This document shows, in pieces, positions 6,679-13,799 of a stretch of 13,799 bases of DNA (positions within the stretch are counted from its first letter, which is position 1; each line of letters starts with the position of its first letter). The translations under genes were made by a program, and so were the position numbers. Origin of the DNA: Clostridia bacterium (GTDB lineage: Bacteria > Bacillota > Clostridia > Oscillospirales > CAG-272); assembly GCA_024404435.1 (NCBI GenBank), contig JAKSPW010000015.1, forward strand, positions 1-13,799, in the 5' to 3' direction. Below the pieces are notes generated by a model. It saw only the letters and a list, made by a program, of their open reading frames with translations, did no database searches and had not been told where the DNA came from.

Positions 6679-7859
6679 CAGAATTTCTTTTTCAGTTCGT
6701 CCTTGATGTCGGTTTCTTCCCACGGAGTGCCGAGGTCCTCGCGTCCCATGTGGCCGTAAGCGGCGAGGTCGCCGTAGATCGGGCGGCGAAGTCCGAATCT
6801 CTTGATGATCGCAGCCGGTCTCATGTCGACGAGCTCGCAGAGTGCCTCGGAGATCGCCTCATCGGTGACACCGTCTCTTGCCGTGCCGAAGGTATCGGTC
6901 ATGACGGAAACGGGGCGTGCAACACCGATCGCGTAAGCAAGCTGGACCTCGCATTTTTTTGCGAGTCCCGCCGCAACGACGTTCTTGGCGAGGTATCTTG
7001 CGAGATATGCCGCGGAACGGTCGACCTTCGTCGGGTCCTTGCCCGAGAATGCTCCGCCGCCGTGGCGTGAGTATCCGCCGTAGGTATCAACGATTATCTT
7101 TCTGCCGGTGAGTCCGCTGTCCCCCATCGGTCCGCCGACTACGAAACGTCCCGTCGGGTTGACGTAGATCTTTGTTTCTCCGTCGATGAGGGAAACGTCG
7201 ACTGTCGTTTTAATAACGTTTTCTATAATTTCTTCTCTGATCTGTTCGAGCGTGACCTTATCGTCGTGCTGAGAAGAAACGACTATCGTGTCGACTCTCA
7301 CGGGACGGTCACCGTCGTACTCTATCGTGACCTGCGTCTTTCCGTCCGGACGGAGGTAGGGGAGAGTACCCTTCTTTCTGACTTCCGTCAGCTTTTTCGC
7401 GAGCTTGTGCGCAAGTGCGATGGGAAGCGGCATCAGCTCGGGAGTCTCGTCGCACGCGAAGCCGAACATCATGCCCTGGTCGCCCGCACCGGTGTCGAGG
7501 CCGTCGGTGTCCTCACCCGATTTCGCCTCGCTTGATTTGTCGACGCCGAGCGCGATGTCGGGGGACTGCTCGTGGATCGAGCTGATTACGGCGCAGGTAT
7601 TGCCGTCAAAGCCGTATTTTGCGCGGTCGTAGCCGATACCGACGACGGTATCGCGCACGATCTGCTGAAAATCGACGTAGGAGGACGTCGTGATCTCACC
7701 CATTATGGACACGATGCCCGTCGTGCAGGTCGTTTCGCACGCAACACGCGCCATCGGGTCCTGTCTCAGTATCTCGTCGAGTATTCTGTCGGAGATCTGG
7801 TCACAGATCTTGTCGGGATGTCCTTCCGTCACGGATTCTGATGTAAATAATTTCTTCAT
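6678..7859 (-). CDS. metK: S-adenosylmethionine synthetase
   Basis: Makes S-adenosylmethionine from methionine and ATP, releasing phosphate and pyrophosphate; a cytosolic tetramer with Mg2+ and K+. The protein is 393 aa, the family length. Signatures: TEGHPDK (11-17) with catalytic His14 and Asp16, [10 protein letters not shown] (124-133, PROSITE-type motif 1), and [16 protein letters not shown] (267-282, phosphate-loop motif 2), plus [13 protein letters not shown] (235-247). The ATG is preceded by AAGGAGA six bases upstream. The stop is TGA, directly at the terminator. It is controlled by a SAM-I riboswitch in its leader, giving end-product feedback. Confidence 0.98.
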   Translation of the reverse strand: MKKLFTSESVTEGHPDKICDQISDRILDEILRQDPMARVACETTCTTGIVSIMGEITTSSYVDFQQIVRDTVVGIGYDRAKYGFDGNTCAVISSIHEQSPDIALGVDKSSEAKSGEDTDGLDTGAGDQGMMFGFACDETPELMPLPIALAHKLAKKLTEVRKKGTLPYLRPDGKTQVTIEYDGDRPVRVDTIVVSSQHDDKVTLEQIREEIIENVIKTTVDVSLIDGETKIYVNPTGRFVVGGPMGDSGLTGRKIIVDTYGGYSRHGGGAFSGKDPTKVDRSAAYLARYLAKNVVAAGLAKKCEVQLAYAIGVARPVSVMTDTFGTARDGVTDEAISEALCELVDMRPAAIIKRFGLRRPIYGDLAAYGHMGREDLGTPWEETDIKDELKKKF

Positions 7860-7889
7860 TTTCTCTCCTTTTCTATCGGAGTCCTGATG

Positions 7890-8021
7890 AAAAAGGCCTC
7901 ATTTTCTCGGGCGTGCCCGACAAAATGAGGCGATTTTAACTCATCTGTCAGGAATTGGCACCTTGTCTCACGATAGGTTGCCGGGCGTCACAGAGCCAGT
8001 CTCTCAGCCACTCTCGATAAG
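7890..8021 (-). ncRNA. SAM-I riboswitch (S-box) with terminator, metK leader
   Basis: Reading leftwards, the aptamer spans 8021 to 7940. P1 is CTTATC paired with GATGAG (8016-8021 with 7940-7945). Next come GAGAGTGGCTGAGAGACTGG and GCCCGGCAACC, the S-box core with its kink-turn, and then AGGTGCCAATTCC. Downstream, CCTCATTTT pairs with AAAATGAGG (7922-7930 with 7897-7905), topped by a GC stem, then a short U-tract, forming an intrinsic terminator. ATGAG from the P1 3' strand can pair with CTCAT of the terminator's left arm, the expected antiterminator. High SAM should stop transcription before metK. Confidence 0.96.
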
Positions 8022-8044
8022 TGATATTTTGTTTTTACGGGTAT

Positions 8045-8073
8045 ATTTTAACACATTTTGGTGTTTTTTGCAA
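8045..8073 (-). promoter_or_regulatory. Promoter of metK leader
   Basis: On the leftward strand: TTGCAA (8073-8068), a 17-base spacer, TAAAAT (8050-8045), with TG before the -10 box. Initiation near 8038 would place the SAM-I aptamer about 15 bases into the transcript. It lies only 16 bases after the ribU stop. Confidence 0.75.
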
Positions 8074-8088
8074 TAGTTTTGCGGAAAA

Positions 8089-8769
8089 TCACGCGAAGTT
8101 GAACGATCCGTCAAGTCCGGTGAAGAAGTAAACGAGCGCGGCGACTGCGACGAGGACGGCACAGACGATGATGATGACTGTCCTTTTCGGAGTCTTTCTG
8201 CTTTTACCGATCTCCGCATGAATGAATCCGGCTTTCGTGAGCGCGACCGTTATCGGCGCGTAAAGAACGAAGGTAAGTGCCGCATTGAAGACGGCTTTCG
8301 TCAGGTTGAACGGCAGGAACAGCGTCGGGATCATCTTGCCGACGGCTTCCACGGACACGTTCATATAGTACGGAGTTATAAGAAGATTTGCAGCCATCAT
8401 GACCGCGGTCATCGATACGACGGATGCCGCCATTGCGATGATCGCCGTTGATACCTTTCTCCGCTTATAATAGATGAGGCTTCCTACACAGACGAATGCG
8501 GTACTCGACAGTACGTTCATGATGAAGCCGTAGATGCCGGTCGAGCCGATCGTGACAGCCTCGATAAGAGACACGATAAGCACCATCGCAAAGCCGTAAA
8601 GAGGCCCGAACATCATGGCTCCGACCGTCATGAAGGCGTCTTTAAGATCGAAGGTCAGAAAGCCGGCCTTGAAATGAAAGAGCACGCACGCGACGTAGGC
8701 GAGGGCAGAGAAGAGCCCGACTGCGGCGATGGTTTTAATTTTATTCGAATTACGAGTGGTTTTTGACAT
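8089..8769 (-). CDS. ribU: ECF transporter S component, probably riboflavin-specific (RibU)
   Basis: Membrane substrate-binding subunit of an energy-coupling factor vitamin importer, which pairs with shared EcfA/A'/T subunits encoded elsewhere. 226 aa with about six hydrophobic helices in the first 180 residues, family elements FDLKDAF (40-46) and FGPLYGF (54-60), and the RibU-like NLLITPYY (128-135). A basic stretch (about 189-196) is followed by an extra C-terminal hydrophobic segment (about 198-217), so it is longer than the roughly 190-aa family core. Riboflavin specificity is strongly supported by the FMN riboswitch immediately upstream. The ATG follows GAGGAG; the stop is TGA. No terminator is seen between it and the metK promoter. 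Confidence 0.9.
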   Translation of the reverse strand: MSKTTRNSNKIKTIAAVGLFSALAYVACVLFHFKAGFLTFDLKDAFMTVGAMMFGPLYGFAMVLIVSLIEAVTIGSTGIYGFIMNVLSSTAFVCVGSLIYYKRRKVSTAIIAMAASVVSMTAVMMAANLLITPYYMNVSVEAVGKMIPTLFLPFNLTKAVFNAALTFVLYAPITVALTKAGFIHAEIGKSRKTPKRTVIIIVCAVLVAVAALVYFFTGLDGSFNFA

Positions 8770-8804
8770 GGTTTTTCTCCTCTTATATTATGTGAGGGAG
8801 AAAC

Positions 8805-8827
8805 AAAAAATCCCGATAGAATCGGGA
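8805..8827 (-). terminator. Conditional terminator of FMN riboswitch
   Basis: On the leftward strand TCCCGAT (8827-8821), loop TCT, ATCGGGA (8817-8811), then six U (8810-8805). It lies between the FMN aptamer and the ribU ribosome binding site. A small GCGC-TTT-GCGC hairpin sits just before it. Confidence 0.9.
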
Positions 8828-8844
8828 ATGCGCAAAGCGCTTTT

Positions 8845-8957
8845 GATTCTTCTCTCATCCGGACTCTGACCGTCGGTACGGGAATCTCACCCGTTCGGCT
8901 CCGTTTGGAGTTCGTGGACTATACCACCGGTAAGGAATTTCACCTATCCCCGAAAAA
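8845..8957 (-). ncRNA. FMN riboswitch (RFN element) of ribU
   Basis: Reading leftwards from 8957 the RNA shows the conserved RFN blocks: CGGGGATAGGTGAAATTCC, ACCGGTGGT, AGTCCACGA, GGTGAGATTCCCGTACCGACGGT and AGAGTCCGGATGAGAGAAGA, closing a multi-branched aptamer. FMN binding should favour the terminator at 8805-8827. AGAATC at the aptamer's 3' edge (complement of 8845-8850) can pair with GATTCT in the terminator (complement of 8818-8823), a plausible antiterminator. The effect is repression of riboflavin uptake when FMN is plentiful. Confidence 0.96.
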
Positions 8958-8964
8958 TATTTTT

Positions 8965-8996
8965 TACCTCTGCCTGTCATAAGACAGGCAGAGGTA
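8965..8996 (-). terminator. Hairpin after tuf, probable str-operon terminator
   Basis: A perfect 14-bp stem (8965-8978 with 8983-8996, loop of four) eleven bases after the tuf stop. In the tuf direction the stem is followed by AAAAAATATTTTT rather than an immediate U-run, while the opposite direction gives an immediate TTTTT. It may still end the str transcript, perhaps incompletely. The FMN aptamer begins about eight bases further on. Confidence 0.7.
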
Positions 8997-9007
8997 TTTT
9001 TGAGAAA

Positions 9008-10213
9008 TTACTCAGCGATATCAGCAACGACGCCGGAACCGACTGTTCTGCCGCCTTCACGGATAGCAAAACGAAGTCCCTTTTCGATTGCGATAGGAGT
9101 GATGAGCTCAACGTTCATGTCGACGTGGTCGCCGGGACGGCACATTTCAACGTCAGCAGGAAGAGAGATCGTACCGGTAACGTCTGTGGTTCTGAAGTAG
9201 AACTGCGGTCTGTAACCGGAGAAGAACGGCTTCTGACGTCCGCCTTCTTTTTCAGTCAGAACGTAAACCTGACCTGTGAACTTTGTGTGCGGGTTGATCG
9301 TACCGGGCTTGCAGAGAACCTGTCCACGCTCGATAGCTTTCTTGTCGATACCGCGGAGAAGAAGACCGACGTTGTCGCCTGCTTCAGCGGAGTCAAGGAG
9401 CTTATGGAACATTTCAACACCCGTGATAACGGTTGTCTTTCTCTCTTCTGTCAGACCGATGATCTCAACGTTGTCGGACATCTTGACTGTACCACGCTCA
9501 ACTCTACCTGTAGCAACCGTACCACGACCTGTGATGGAGAAAACGTCCTCAACAGGCATCAGGAACGGGAGGTCAGCCTTTCTGTCAGGCGTCGGGATGT
9601 AGCTGTCAACAGCGTCCATGAGTTCATGGATGGAAGCGTACTCGGGAGCGTTCGGATCTGTGGAAGTGCAGTCAAGAGCAACACGTGCAGAACCGCGGAT
9701 GATCGGAATATCGTCGCCCGGGAAATCGTACTCGGAGAGGAGGTCACGGACTTCCATCTCAACGAGCTCGAGGAGTTCGTCATCGTCAACGAGGTCAGTC
9801 TTGTTCATGTAAACGACCATTGCGGGAACGCCGACCTGACGAGCGAGCAGGATGTGCTCACGAGTCTGCTGCATAGGACCGTCGGATGCAGCGACAACGA
9901 GGATAGCGCCGTCCATCTGAGCAGCACCGGTGATCATGTTCTTGACATAGTCAGCGTGACCGGGGCAGTCAACGTGTGCGTAGTGGCGGTTTTCTGTCTC
10001 GTACTCAACGTGTCTGGTGTTGATTGTGATACCACGAGCTCTCTCTTCGGGAGCGTTGTCGATCTGGTCGTATGCCATGAATTCGATGTTGCCGTTGCCG
10101 AGAGAAAGTGTCTTTGTGATGGCTGCAGTAAGGGTTGTCTTACCGTGGTCAACGTGACCGATGGTACCAATGTTTACGTGGGGCTTAGTGCGCTCAAATT
10201 TTGCCTTTGCCAT
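9008..10213 (-). CDS. tuf: Elongation factor Tu
   Basis: GTPase that brings aminoacyl-tRNA to the ribosomal A site. 401 aa, full length. G1 GHVDHGKT (19-26), switch region with RARGITINT (58-66), G3 DCPGHAD (82-88), G4 NKTD (137-140; many homologues have NKCD), then GSARVAL as G5. Domain 2 carries [13 protein letters not shown] and domain 3 [15 protein letters not shown]. The ATG is preceded by AGGAGG about eight bases upstream. It follows fusA after 45 bases without a terminator: the last gene of the str operon, as in most bacteria. The stop is TAA. Confidence 0.98.
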   Translation of the reverse strand: MAKAKFERTKPHVNIGTIGHVDHGKTTLTAAITKTLSLGNGNIEFMAYDQIDNAPEERARGITINTRHVEYETENRHYAHVDCPGHADYVKNMITGAAQMDGAILVVAASDGPMQQTREHILLARQVGVPAMVVYMNKTDLVDDDELLELVEMEVRDLLSEYDFPGDDIPIIRGSARVALDCTSTDPNAPEYASIHELMDAVDSYIPTPDRKADLPFLMPVEDVFSITGRGTVATGRVERGTVKMSDNVEIIGLTEERKTTVITGVEMFHKLLDSAEAGDNVGLLLRGIDKKAIERGQVLCKPGTINPHTKFTGQVYVLTEKEGGRQKPFFSGYRPQFYFRTTDVTGTISLPADVEMCRPGDHVDMNVELITPIAIEKGLRFAIREGGRTVGSGVVADIAE

Positions 10214-10258
10214 GGATAAATCCTCCTAAAAATTTTTTTATTTTTTCTTGATTCTTCT

Positions 10259-12334
10259 TTAGTTTCCTCTTGCCTTGATGACGGTTTCCATAATGGACTT
10301 CGGAACTTCATTGAAGTGTGAGGGCTGCATCGTGTACTGAGCACGGCCCTGTGACTTCGAACGGAGGTCTGTAGCATAACCGAACATCTCGGACAGCGGA
10401 ACGAATGCATTGATCTCTGTAGCGCCGTTTCCGGGCTCCATAGATGAGATCTGACCGCGGCGGGAGTTGAAGTCTCCGATAACGTCGCCGAGGTACTGAT
10501 CGGGGGTGATCGTCGTGACCTTCATGATAGGCTCCGTAAGAACGGGGTCTGCAAGTCTCATGGCTTCCTTGAAAGCCATGGAGCCGGCGATCTTGAACGC
10601 CATTTCGGAAGAGTCGACCTCGTGGTACGAGCCGTCGTAAAGTGTGACCTTTACGTCAACTACGTTGTAACCTGCGAGAACGCCGCTCTGCATAGCGCCC
10701 TGAATACCCTGGTTGACAGGCTCGATATATTCCTTCGGAATGGAGCCGCCGACCGTGGCATTGATGAATTCATAACCTTTACCGGGCTCATTGGGCTCGA
10801 TAATGATCTTGACGTGACCGTACTGACCGGAACCGCCGGACTGACGCTTGTACTTGCACTCGTGGTCTACGCGACGGCGAATGGTTTCCTTGTATGCGAC
10901 CTGCGGCTTACCGATGTTTGCCTCTACCTTGAATTCGCGGAGAAGTCTGTCCACGATGATCTCAAGATGAAGCTCACCCATTCCGGCAATAATGGTCTGG
11001 CCTGTCTCTTCGTCGGTGTAGGTTCTGAACGTGGGGTCTTCCTCAGCAAGCTTTGCAAGACCGATGCCCATCTTTTCCTGACCGGCGCGTGTTTTAGGCT
11101 CGATGGCGACTCTGATGACGGGCTCCGGGAATTCCATGGATTCAAGGATTACGGGAGACTTTTCGTCACAGAACGTGTCACCGGTCGTCGTGTACTTCGT
11201 TGCAACGACGGCGGCGATGTCGCCGGCATAGCAGGTCTCGAGGTCCGTTCTGTCGTTTGCGTGCATCTGGACCATGCGTCCGAAACGCTCGCGCTTACCC
11301 TTTGTAGAGTTGAAAACGGTCGAACCTGCGTCAACAGAACCCGAGTAAACTCTGAAGAAGCAGAGCTTTCCGACATACGGGTCTGTCATGATCTTGAATG
11401 CGAGAGCAGAGAAGGGCTCCTCGTCAGAGGCATGTCTGTCTTCTTCATCTCCCGTGTCGGGGTTGACACCCTTGATAGCAGGGATGTCGGTCGGAGCGGG
11501 CATATAGTCGATGACTGCATCGAGCAGCTTCTGCACGCCCTTGTTTTTATAAGACGTACCGCATACGACGGGAACGATTTTGTTTGCGATCGTTGCCGCG
11601 CGGAGTGCGACTTTGAGTTCGTCTACCGAGATCTCTTCACCTTCGCAGTACTTATCGAAGAGAGCCTCATCGGTCTCGCAGATGGCTTCGACCATCGCTT
11701 CGCGATACTGAGTTGCCTTTTCGAGCATGTCTGCGGGGATAGGCTCAACGCGCATATCCCTTCCGAGATCGTCGTAGTAGATATCCGCTTCCATGGCCAT
11801 AAGGTCGATGATACCTCTGAAGGTCTCTTCCTTACCTATCGGAAGCTGGATCGGTATGGCATTCGCCTTGAGACGTTCTTTCATCATGTCGACGACGTGA
11901 TAGAAATCGGCGCCCATGATGTCCATCTTGTTGACGTAAGCCATTCTCGGTACTCCGTACTTGTCAGCCTGTCTCCAGACTGTCTCCGACTGAGGCTCTA
12001 CGCCGCCTTTGGCGCAGAGGACCGTGACGGAGCCGTCAAGCACTCTGAGCGAACGTTCGACTTCAACGGTGAAGTCAACGTGACCGGGTGTATCGATGAT
12101 ATTGATTCGCGTATTTTTCCAGTAGCAAGTCGTAGCTGCAGAAGTGATCGTGATGCCTCTCTCCTGCTCCTGCTCCATCCAGTCCATCGTTGCGGCGCCT
12201 TCGTGAGTCTCGCCGAGCTTATGGGTTTTACCAGTATAGAACAGGATACGCTCTGTCGTTGTCGTCTTACCGGCGTCGATGTGAGCCATGATGCCGATAT
12301 TTCTGGTACGCTCAAGTGAATATTCCCTTGGCAT
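10259..12334 (-). CDS. fusA: Elongation factor G
   Basis: GTPase that drives translocation of tRNA and mRNA on the ribosome. 691 aa, full length. The N-terminus [20 protein letters not shown] confirms the start. G1 AHIDAGKT (17-24), G2 in RGITITSAA (59-67), G3 DTPGHVDF (81-88) and G4 NKMD (135-138) are present, and domains II-V are complete, including GMGELHLEI and the C-terminal [14 protein letters not shown]. The ribosome binding site GGAG lies 14 bases before the ATG, longer than usual. It sits between rpsG (51-base gap) and tuf in the standard str order. The stop is TAA. Confidence 0.98.
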   Translation of the reverse strand: MPREYSLERTRNIGIMAHIDAGKTTTTERILFYTGKTHKLGETHEGAATMDWMEQEQERGITITSAATTCYWKNTRINIIDTPGHVDFTVEVERSLRVLDGSVTVLCAKGGVEPQSETVWRQADKYGVPRMAYVNKMDIMGADFYHVVDMMKERLKANAIPIQLPIGKEETFRGIIDLMAMEADIYYDDLGRDMRVEPIPADMLEKATQYREAMVEAICETDEALFDKYCEGEEISVDELKVALRAATIANKIVPVVCGTSYKNKGVQKLLDAVIDYMPAPTDIPAIKGVNPDTGDEEDRHASDEEPFSALAFKIMTDPYVGKLCFFRVYSGSVDAGSTVFNSTKGKRERFGRMVQMHANDRTDLETCYAGDIAAVVATKYTTTGDTFCDEKSPVILESMEFPEPVIRVAIEPKTRAGQEKMGIGLAKLAEEDPTFRTYTDEETGQTIIAGMGELHLEIIVDRLLREFKVEANIGKPQVAYKETIRRRVDHECKYKRQSGGSGQYGHVKIIIEPNEPGKGYEFINATVGGSIPKEYIEPVNQGIQGAMQSGVLAGYNVVDVKVTLYDGSYHEVDSSEMAFKIAGSMAFKEAMRLADPVLTEPIMKVTTITPDQYLGDVIGDFNSRRGQISSMEPGNGATEINAFVPLSEMFGYATDLRSKSQGRAQYTMQPSHFNEVPKSIMETVIKARGN

Positions 12335-12385
12335 ATACTAATATTATTCTCCTTTACCGGACCTTTGCTTGAAAAACGGGTACGA

Positions 12386-12856
12386 TCAATATCTGAAATG
12401 AGCAAACGCCTTGTTGGCTTCTGCCATTCTGTGCATATCTTCCTTTTTCTTGAAGGCTCCACCGGCGCTGTTCTTAGCGTCCATGATTTCGCCTGCAAGT
12501 CTTTCTGCCATCGTTCTCTCACTTCTGGAGCGTGAGCAACCGACGAGCCAACGCAGACCGAGCGTCTGGCGTCTCTCGGGTCTTACTTCGATCGGAACCT
12601 GATAGTTGGAACCGCCGATACGACGAGCTTTGACTTCAAGAACGGGCATGATATTTTCGAGTGCATCGTTGAATGCTTCCAGCGGGCTTGAACCCAGCTT
12701 TTCCTCGATGATTGCAAATGCATCGTAGACGATCTTCTGTGCAACGCCCTTCTTACCGTCGTACATTACGTTGTTGATAAGCTTTGTAACGACCTTGGAA
12801 TTGTACATAGGATCCGGTAATACATCTCTTTTGGATATCTGACCTCTTCTCGACAC
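12386..12856 (-). CDS. rpsG: 30S ribosomal protein S7
   Basis: Primary 16S rRNA-binding protein that nucleates assembly of the 30S head; in E. coli it is also the translational repressor of the str operon. The start is taken as GTG at 12856 ([20 protein letters not shown] follows), seven bases after AAGGAGG, giving 156 aa, the family length. An upstream in-frame ATG overlaps that ribosome binding site and would add seven atypical residues. Conserved segments: [35 protein letters not shown] and the end [10 protein letters not shown]. The stop is TGA, where the family normally ends, again showing UGA as a true stop. Confidence 0.97.
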   Translation of the reverse strand: MSRRGQISKRDVLPDPMYNSKVVTKLINNVMYDGKKGVAQKIVYDAFAIIEEKLGSSPLEAFNDALENIMPVLEVKARRIGGSNYQVPIEVRPERRQTLGLRWLVGCSRSRSERTMAERLAGEIMDAKNSAGGAFKKKEDMHRMAEANKAFAHFRY

Positions 12857-12898
12857 TGTTCTTCCCTCCTTCATTAAATTTATGATATCACAGGTACT

Positions 12899-12915
12899 CG
12901 AAAGAAATCCTTTCG
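12899..12915 (-). other. Hairpin in rpsL-rpsG intercistronic region
   Basis: CGAAAG/CTTTCG with a five-base loop, about 40 bases upstream of the rpsG start in a 137-base gap (12857-12993). That gap is long for adjacent str-operon genes. In E. coli S7 represses translation by binding the rpsL-rpsG intercistronic RNA; a similar role here is only a possibility. The rest of the gap shows no gene or terminator. Confidence 0.4.
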
Positions 12916-12993
12916 TATGCGTCGTGCTGTCAGAATAGAAAAACATTTATTGCTGAACAGCGGTGACACATTTTTTTGGGGAAAGCGCGTTAA

Positions 12994-13410
12994 TTATTTC
13001 TTCTTAGCACGCTTTGCGCCGTACTTTGAACGGCTCTGGTTACGGTTTGCGACGCCCTGAGCGTCGAGTGTGCCGCGGATGATGTGGTAACGTACACCGG
13101 GAAGGTCACGTACTCTTCCGCCGCGGATCAGAACGACAGAGTGCTCCTGAAGGTTATGACCGATACCGGGAATGTAGCATGTAGCTTCCATACCGTTGGT
13201 AAGTCTGACTCTGGCGATTTTACGAAGAGCTGAGTTAGGCTTCTTCGGCGTCGTCGTTGTGACCTTCGTGCATACTCCGCGCTTCTGAGGGCTGCTCTGA
13301 TCTGTAGCGCGGTTCTTCAGTGTGTTGAAGCCCTGCTGCAGTACCGGGGATTTCGACTTGTAGGTCTTGTCCTGTCTGCCCTGTCTTACGAGCTGATTGA
13401 GTGTAGGCAT
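12994..13410 (-). CDS. rpsL: 30S ribosomal protein S12
   Basis: Decoding-centre protein of the 30S subunit. 138 aa: the core of about 124 residues plus the extra N-terminal segment (about 20-45, [11 protein letters not shown] to SSPQKRG) common in Bacillota. Signatures: [26 protein letters not shown] (51-64) with the lysine equivalent to E. coli K43, [20 protein letters not shown] (81-100) and the basic tail [10 protein letters not shown]. At residue 101 the conserved lysine of RVKDLPG (E. coli K88 counting Met) is arginine (codon CGT at 13110-13108). The ATG follows CGGAGG seven to eight bases upstream. First gene of the str operon, with its own strong promoter. Confidence 0.98.
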   Translation of the reverse strand: MPTLNQLVRQGRQDKTYKSKSPVLQQGFNTLKNRATDQSSPQKRGVCTKVTTTTPKKPNSALRKIARVRLTNGMEATCYIPGIGHNLQEHSVVLIRGGRVRDLPGVRYHIIRGTLDAQGVANRNQSRSKYGAKRAKKK

Positions 13411-13446
13411 GTTTTTCCTCCGTTTCTTCAGAAATAAATGTTTTTC

Positions 13447-13471
13447 GCGGCAAAAAGAGATGACTTGCCGC
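13447..13471 (-). other. Leader hairpin upstream of rpsL
   Basis: A 7-bp stem GCGGCAA/TTGCCGC with an 11-base loop inside the roughly 110-base 5' leader of the str transcript, about 37 bases before the rpsL start. It is not followed by a U-run, so it is not a terminator. It might be an RNA stabiliser or a regulatory site; no class is recognised. Confidence 0.4.
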
Positions 13472-13528
13472 AGAATTGTTCACCAAAATGGGCATAGTTA
13501 TACACTTATCCCCATAGGCGTACAGTTT

Positions 13529-13557
13529 ATTATAGCATTTCAAAATTGCTTTGTCAA
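13529..13557 (-). promoter_or_regulatory. Consensus sigma-A promoter of str operon
   Basis: On the leftward strand: a perfect TTGACA (13557-13552), a 17-base spacer, a perfect TATAAT (13534-13529), with TG one base before the -10 box, and an AT-rich stretch upstream (about 13560-13595) that could act as an UP element. Initiation near 13522. It fits the very high expression expected for rpsL-rpsG-fusA-tuf. Confidence 0.93.
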
Positions 13558-13598
13558 GCGGAAAATAATATTTTTTCTATATAATATAGATGTTTTTT

Positions 13599-13635
13599 AA
13601 AAAAACATCCCGTAGAATCAAATCCACGGGATGTT
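13599..13635 (-). terminator. Terminator of the gene entering from the right
   Basis: On the leftward strand AACATCCCGT (13635-13626), a 12-base loop, ACGGGATGTT (13613-13604), then U-rich sequence (complement of the A-run 13599-13605). It lies four bases after the TAG of the partial gene and insulates the str promoter. Confidence 0.88.
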
Positions 13636-13638
13636 ACG

Positions 13639-13799
13639 CTATTTCCCATAATAAGGAGAACTTTGATAACCTGTTTTTTGTAGTTTGCGAATCTTTTTGT
13701 CTAATATGGCAGTCATAGTTCTTTTGAACAGCTTTTTTTGACCAAATATTTTGACAAACGTAGGACTTACTGAATAGTAGAATCTGATAAATGCTCGTC
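13639..13799 (-). CDS. C-terminal end of AT-rich gene, CFI-box-CTERM-like (partial)
   Basis: The last 52 codons of a leftward gene whose start lies outside the window; the stop is TAG at 13641-13639. The visible end contains RAFIRFYYSVSPTFVKIFG, later ILDKKIRKL and the ending GYQSSPYYGK. This resembles the tail I recall for clostridial proteins with a CFI-box-CTERM domain (…GRxFIRxYYxxSPxxVKxFG…LDxxVxxLxxKG), but the diagnostic Cys-Phe-Ile box would lie upstream and cannot be seen. The stretch is clearly more AT-rich than the neighbouring housekeeping genes and uses the only TAG stop here. A terminator directly follows the stop, supporting it as a real gene. The function is unknown. Confidence 0.65.
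   Translation of the reverse strand, partial: RAFIRFYYSVSPTFVKIFGQKKLFKRTMTAILDKKIRKLQKTGYQSSPYYGK

Noticed and set aside
9125..10219. Rightward open frame of 364 codons opposite tuf
   Set aside because: Antisense shadow of EF-Tu with low-complexity Cys/Val-rich translation and no start signals.
10622..12319. Long rightward open frame (565 codons) opposite fusA
   Set aside because: It is fully antisense to an unmistakable EF-G gene, lacks a ribosome binding site and recognisable domains, and is explained by codon bias on the coding strand.
1..13799. CRISPR array, insertion sequence, phage or toxin-antitoxin system
   Set aside because: No repeat-spacer pattern, transposase, terminal inverted repeats, integrase or small toxin-like gene pair was found; nearly all space is taken by core genes.

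Overview
The window looks like a chromosomal housekeeping segment from an anaerobic member of the Bacillota, class Clostridia. The pointers are a T-box leader in front of tyrS, a SAM-I riboswitch in front of metK, an FMN riboswitch in front of an ECF-type riboflavin transporter, AAGGAGG-type ribosome binding sites, UAA-rich stops, the non-mevalonate isoprenoid genes ispD-ispF and the classical str operon (rpsL-rpsG-fusA-tuf). Family or genus cannot be fixed from the sequence alone.

Layout. A leftward L-lactate dehydrogenase gene (22-975) is divergent from a rightward block. That block runs: tyrS promoter and T-box leader (1048-1340); tyrS (1365-2588), interrupted by an in-frame UGA at 2205-2207; a terminator; ispD-ispF (2727-3951); a terminator; a 240-base stretch with several hairpins and no gene; and rpe-mgtE plus a small coiled-coil protein (4229-6646). 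A bidirectional terminator (6646-6678) separates this from a leftward block. In transcription order (right to left) the leftward block is: the 3' end of an AT-rich gene and its terminator (13599-13799); a consensus promoter and leader; rpsL, rpsG, fusA and tuf; a hairpin; an FMN riboswitch and ribU; a SAM-I riboswitch; and metK.

How the genes work together. The theme is translation and cofactor supply under RNA control. tyrS is gated by uncharged tRNA-Tyr, ribU by FMN and metK by SAM. The str operon has its own strong promoter and two leader or intercistronic hairpins that could serve ribosomal-protein feedback. ispD and ispF give two steps of isoprenoid precursor synthesis, rpe serves the pentose phosphate pathway, and MgtE imports Mg2+.

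Most notable: (1) tyrS carries a UGA exactly where close relatives are recalled to have tryptophan, cutting the S4 tRNA-binding domain off the catalytic domain. Other genes here end in genuine UGA stops, so a changed code is unlikely. (2) S12 has arginine at the lysine position (E. coli K88, counting Met) whose K-to-R change gives streptomycin resistance. (3) tuf, ribU and metK are separated only by conditional or hairpin elements, with no room for a clear ribU promoter. (4) The 3986-4228 leader is unassigned. I found no mobile element, CRISPR array, tRNA or rRNA, and no clearly new multi-gene system.
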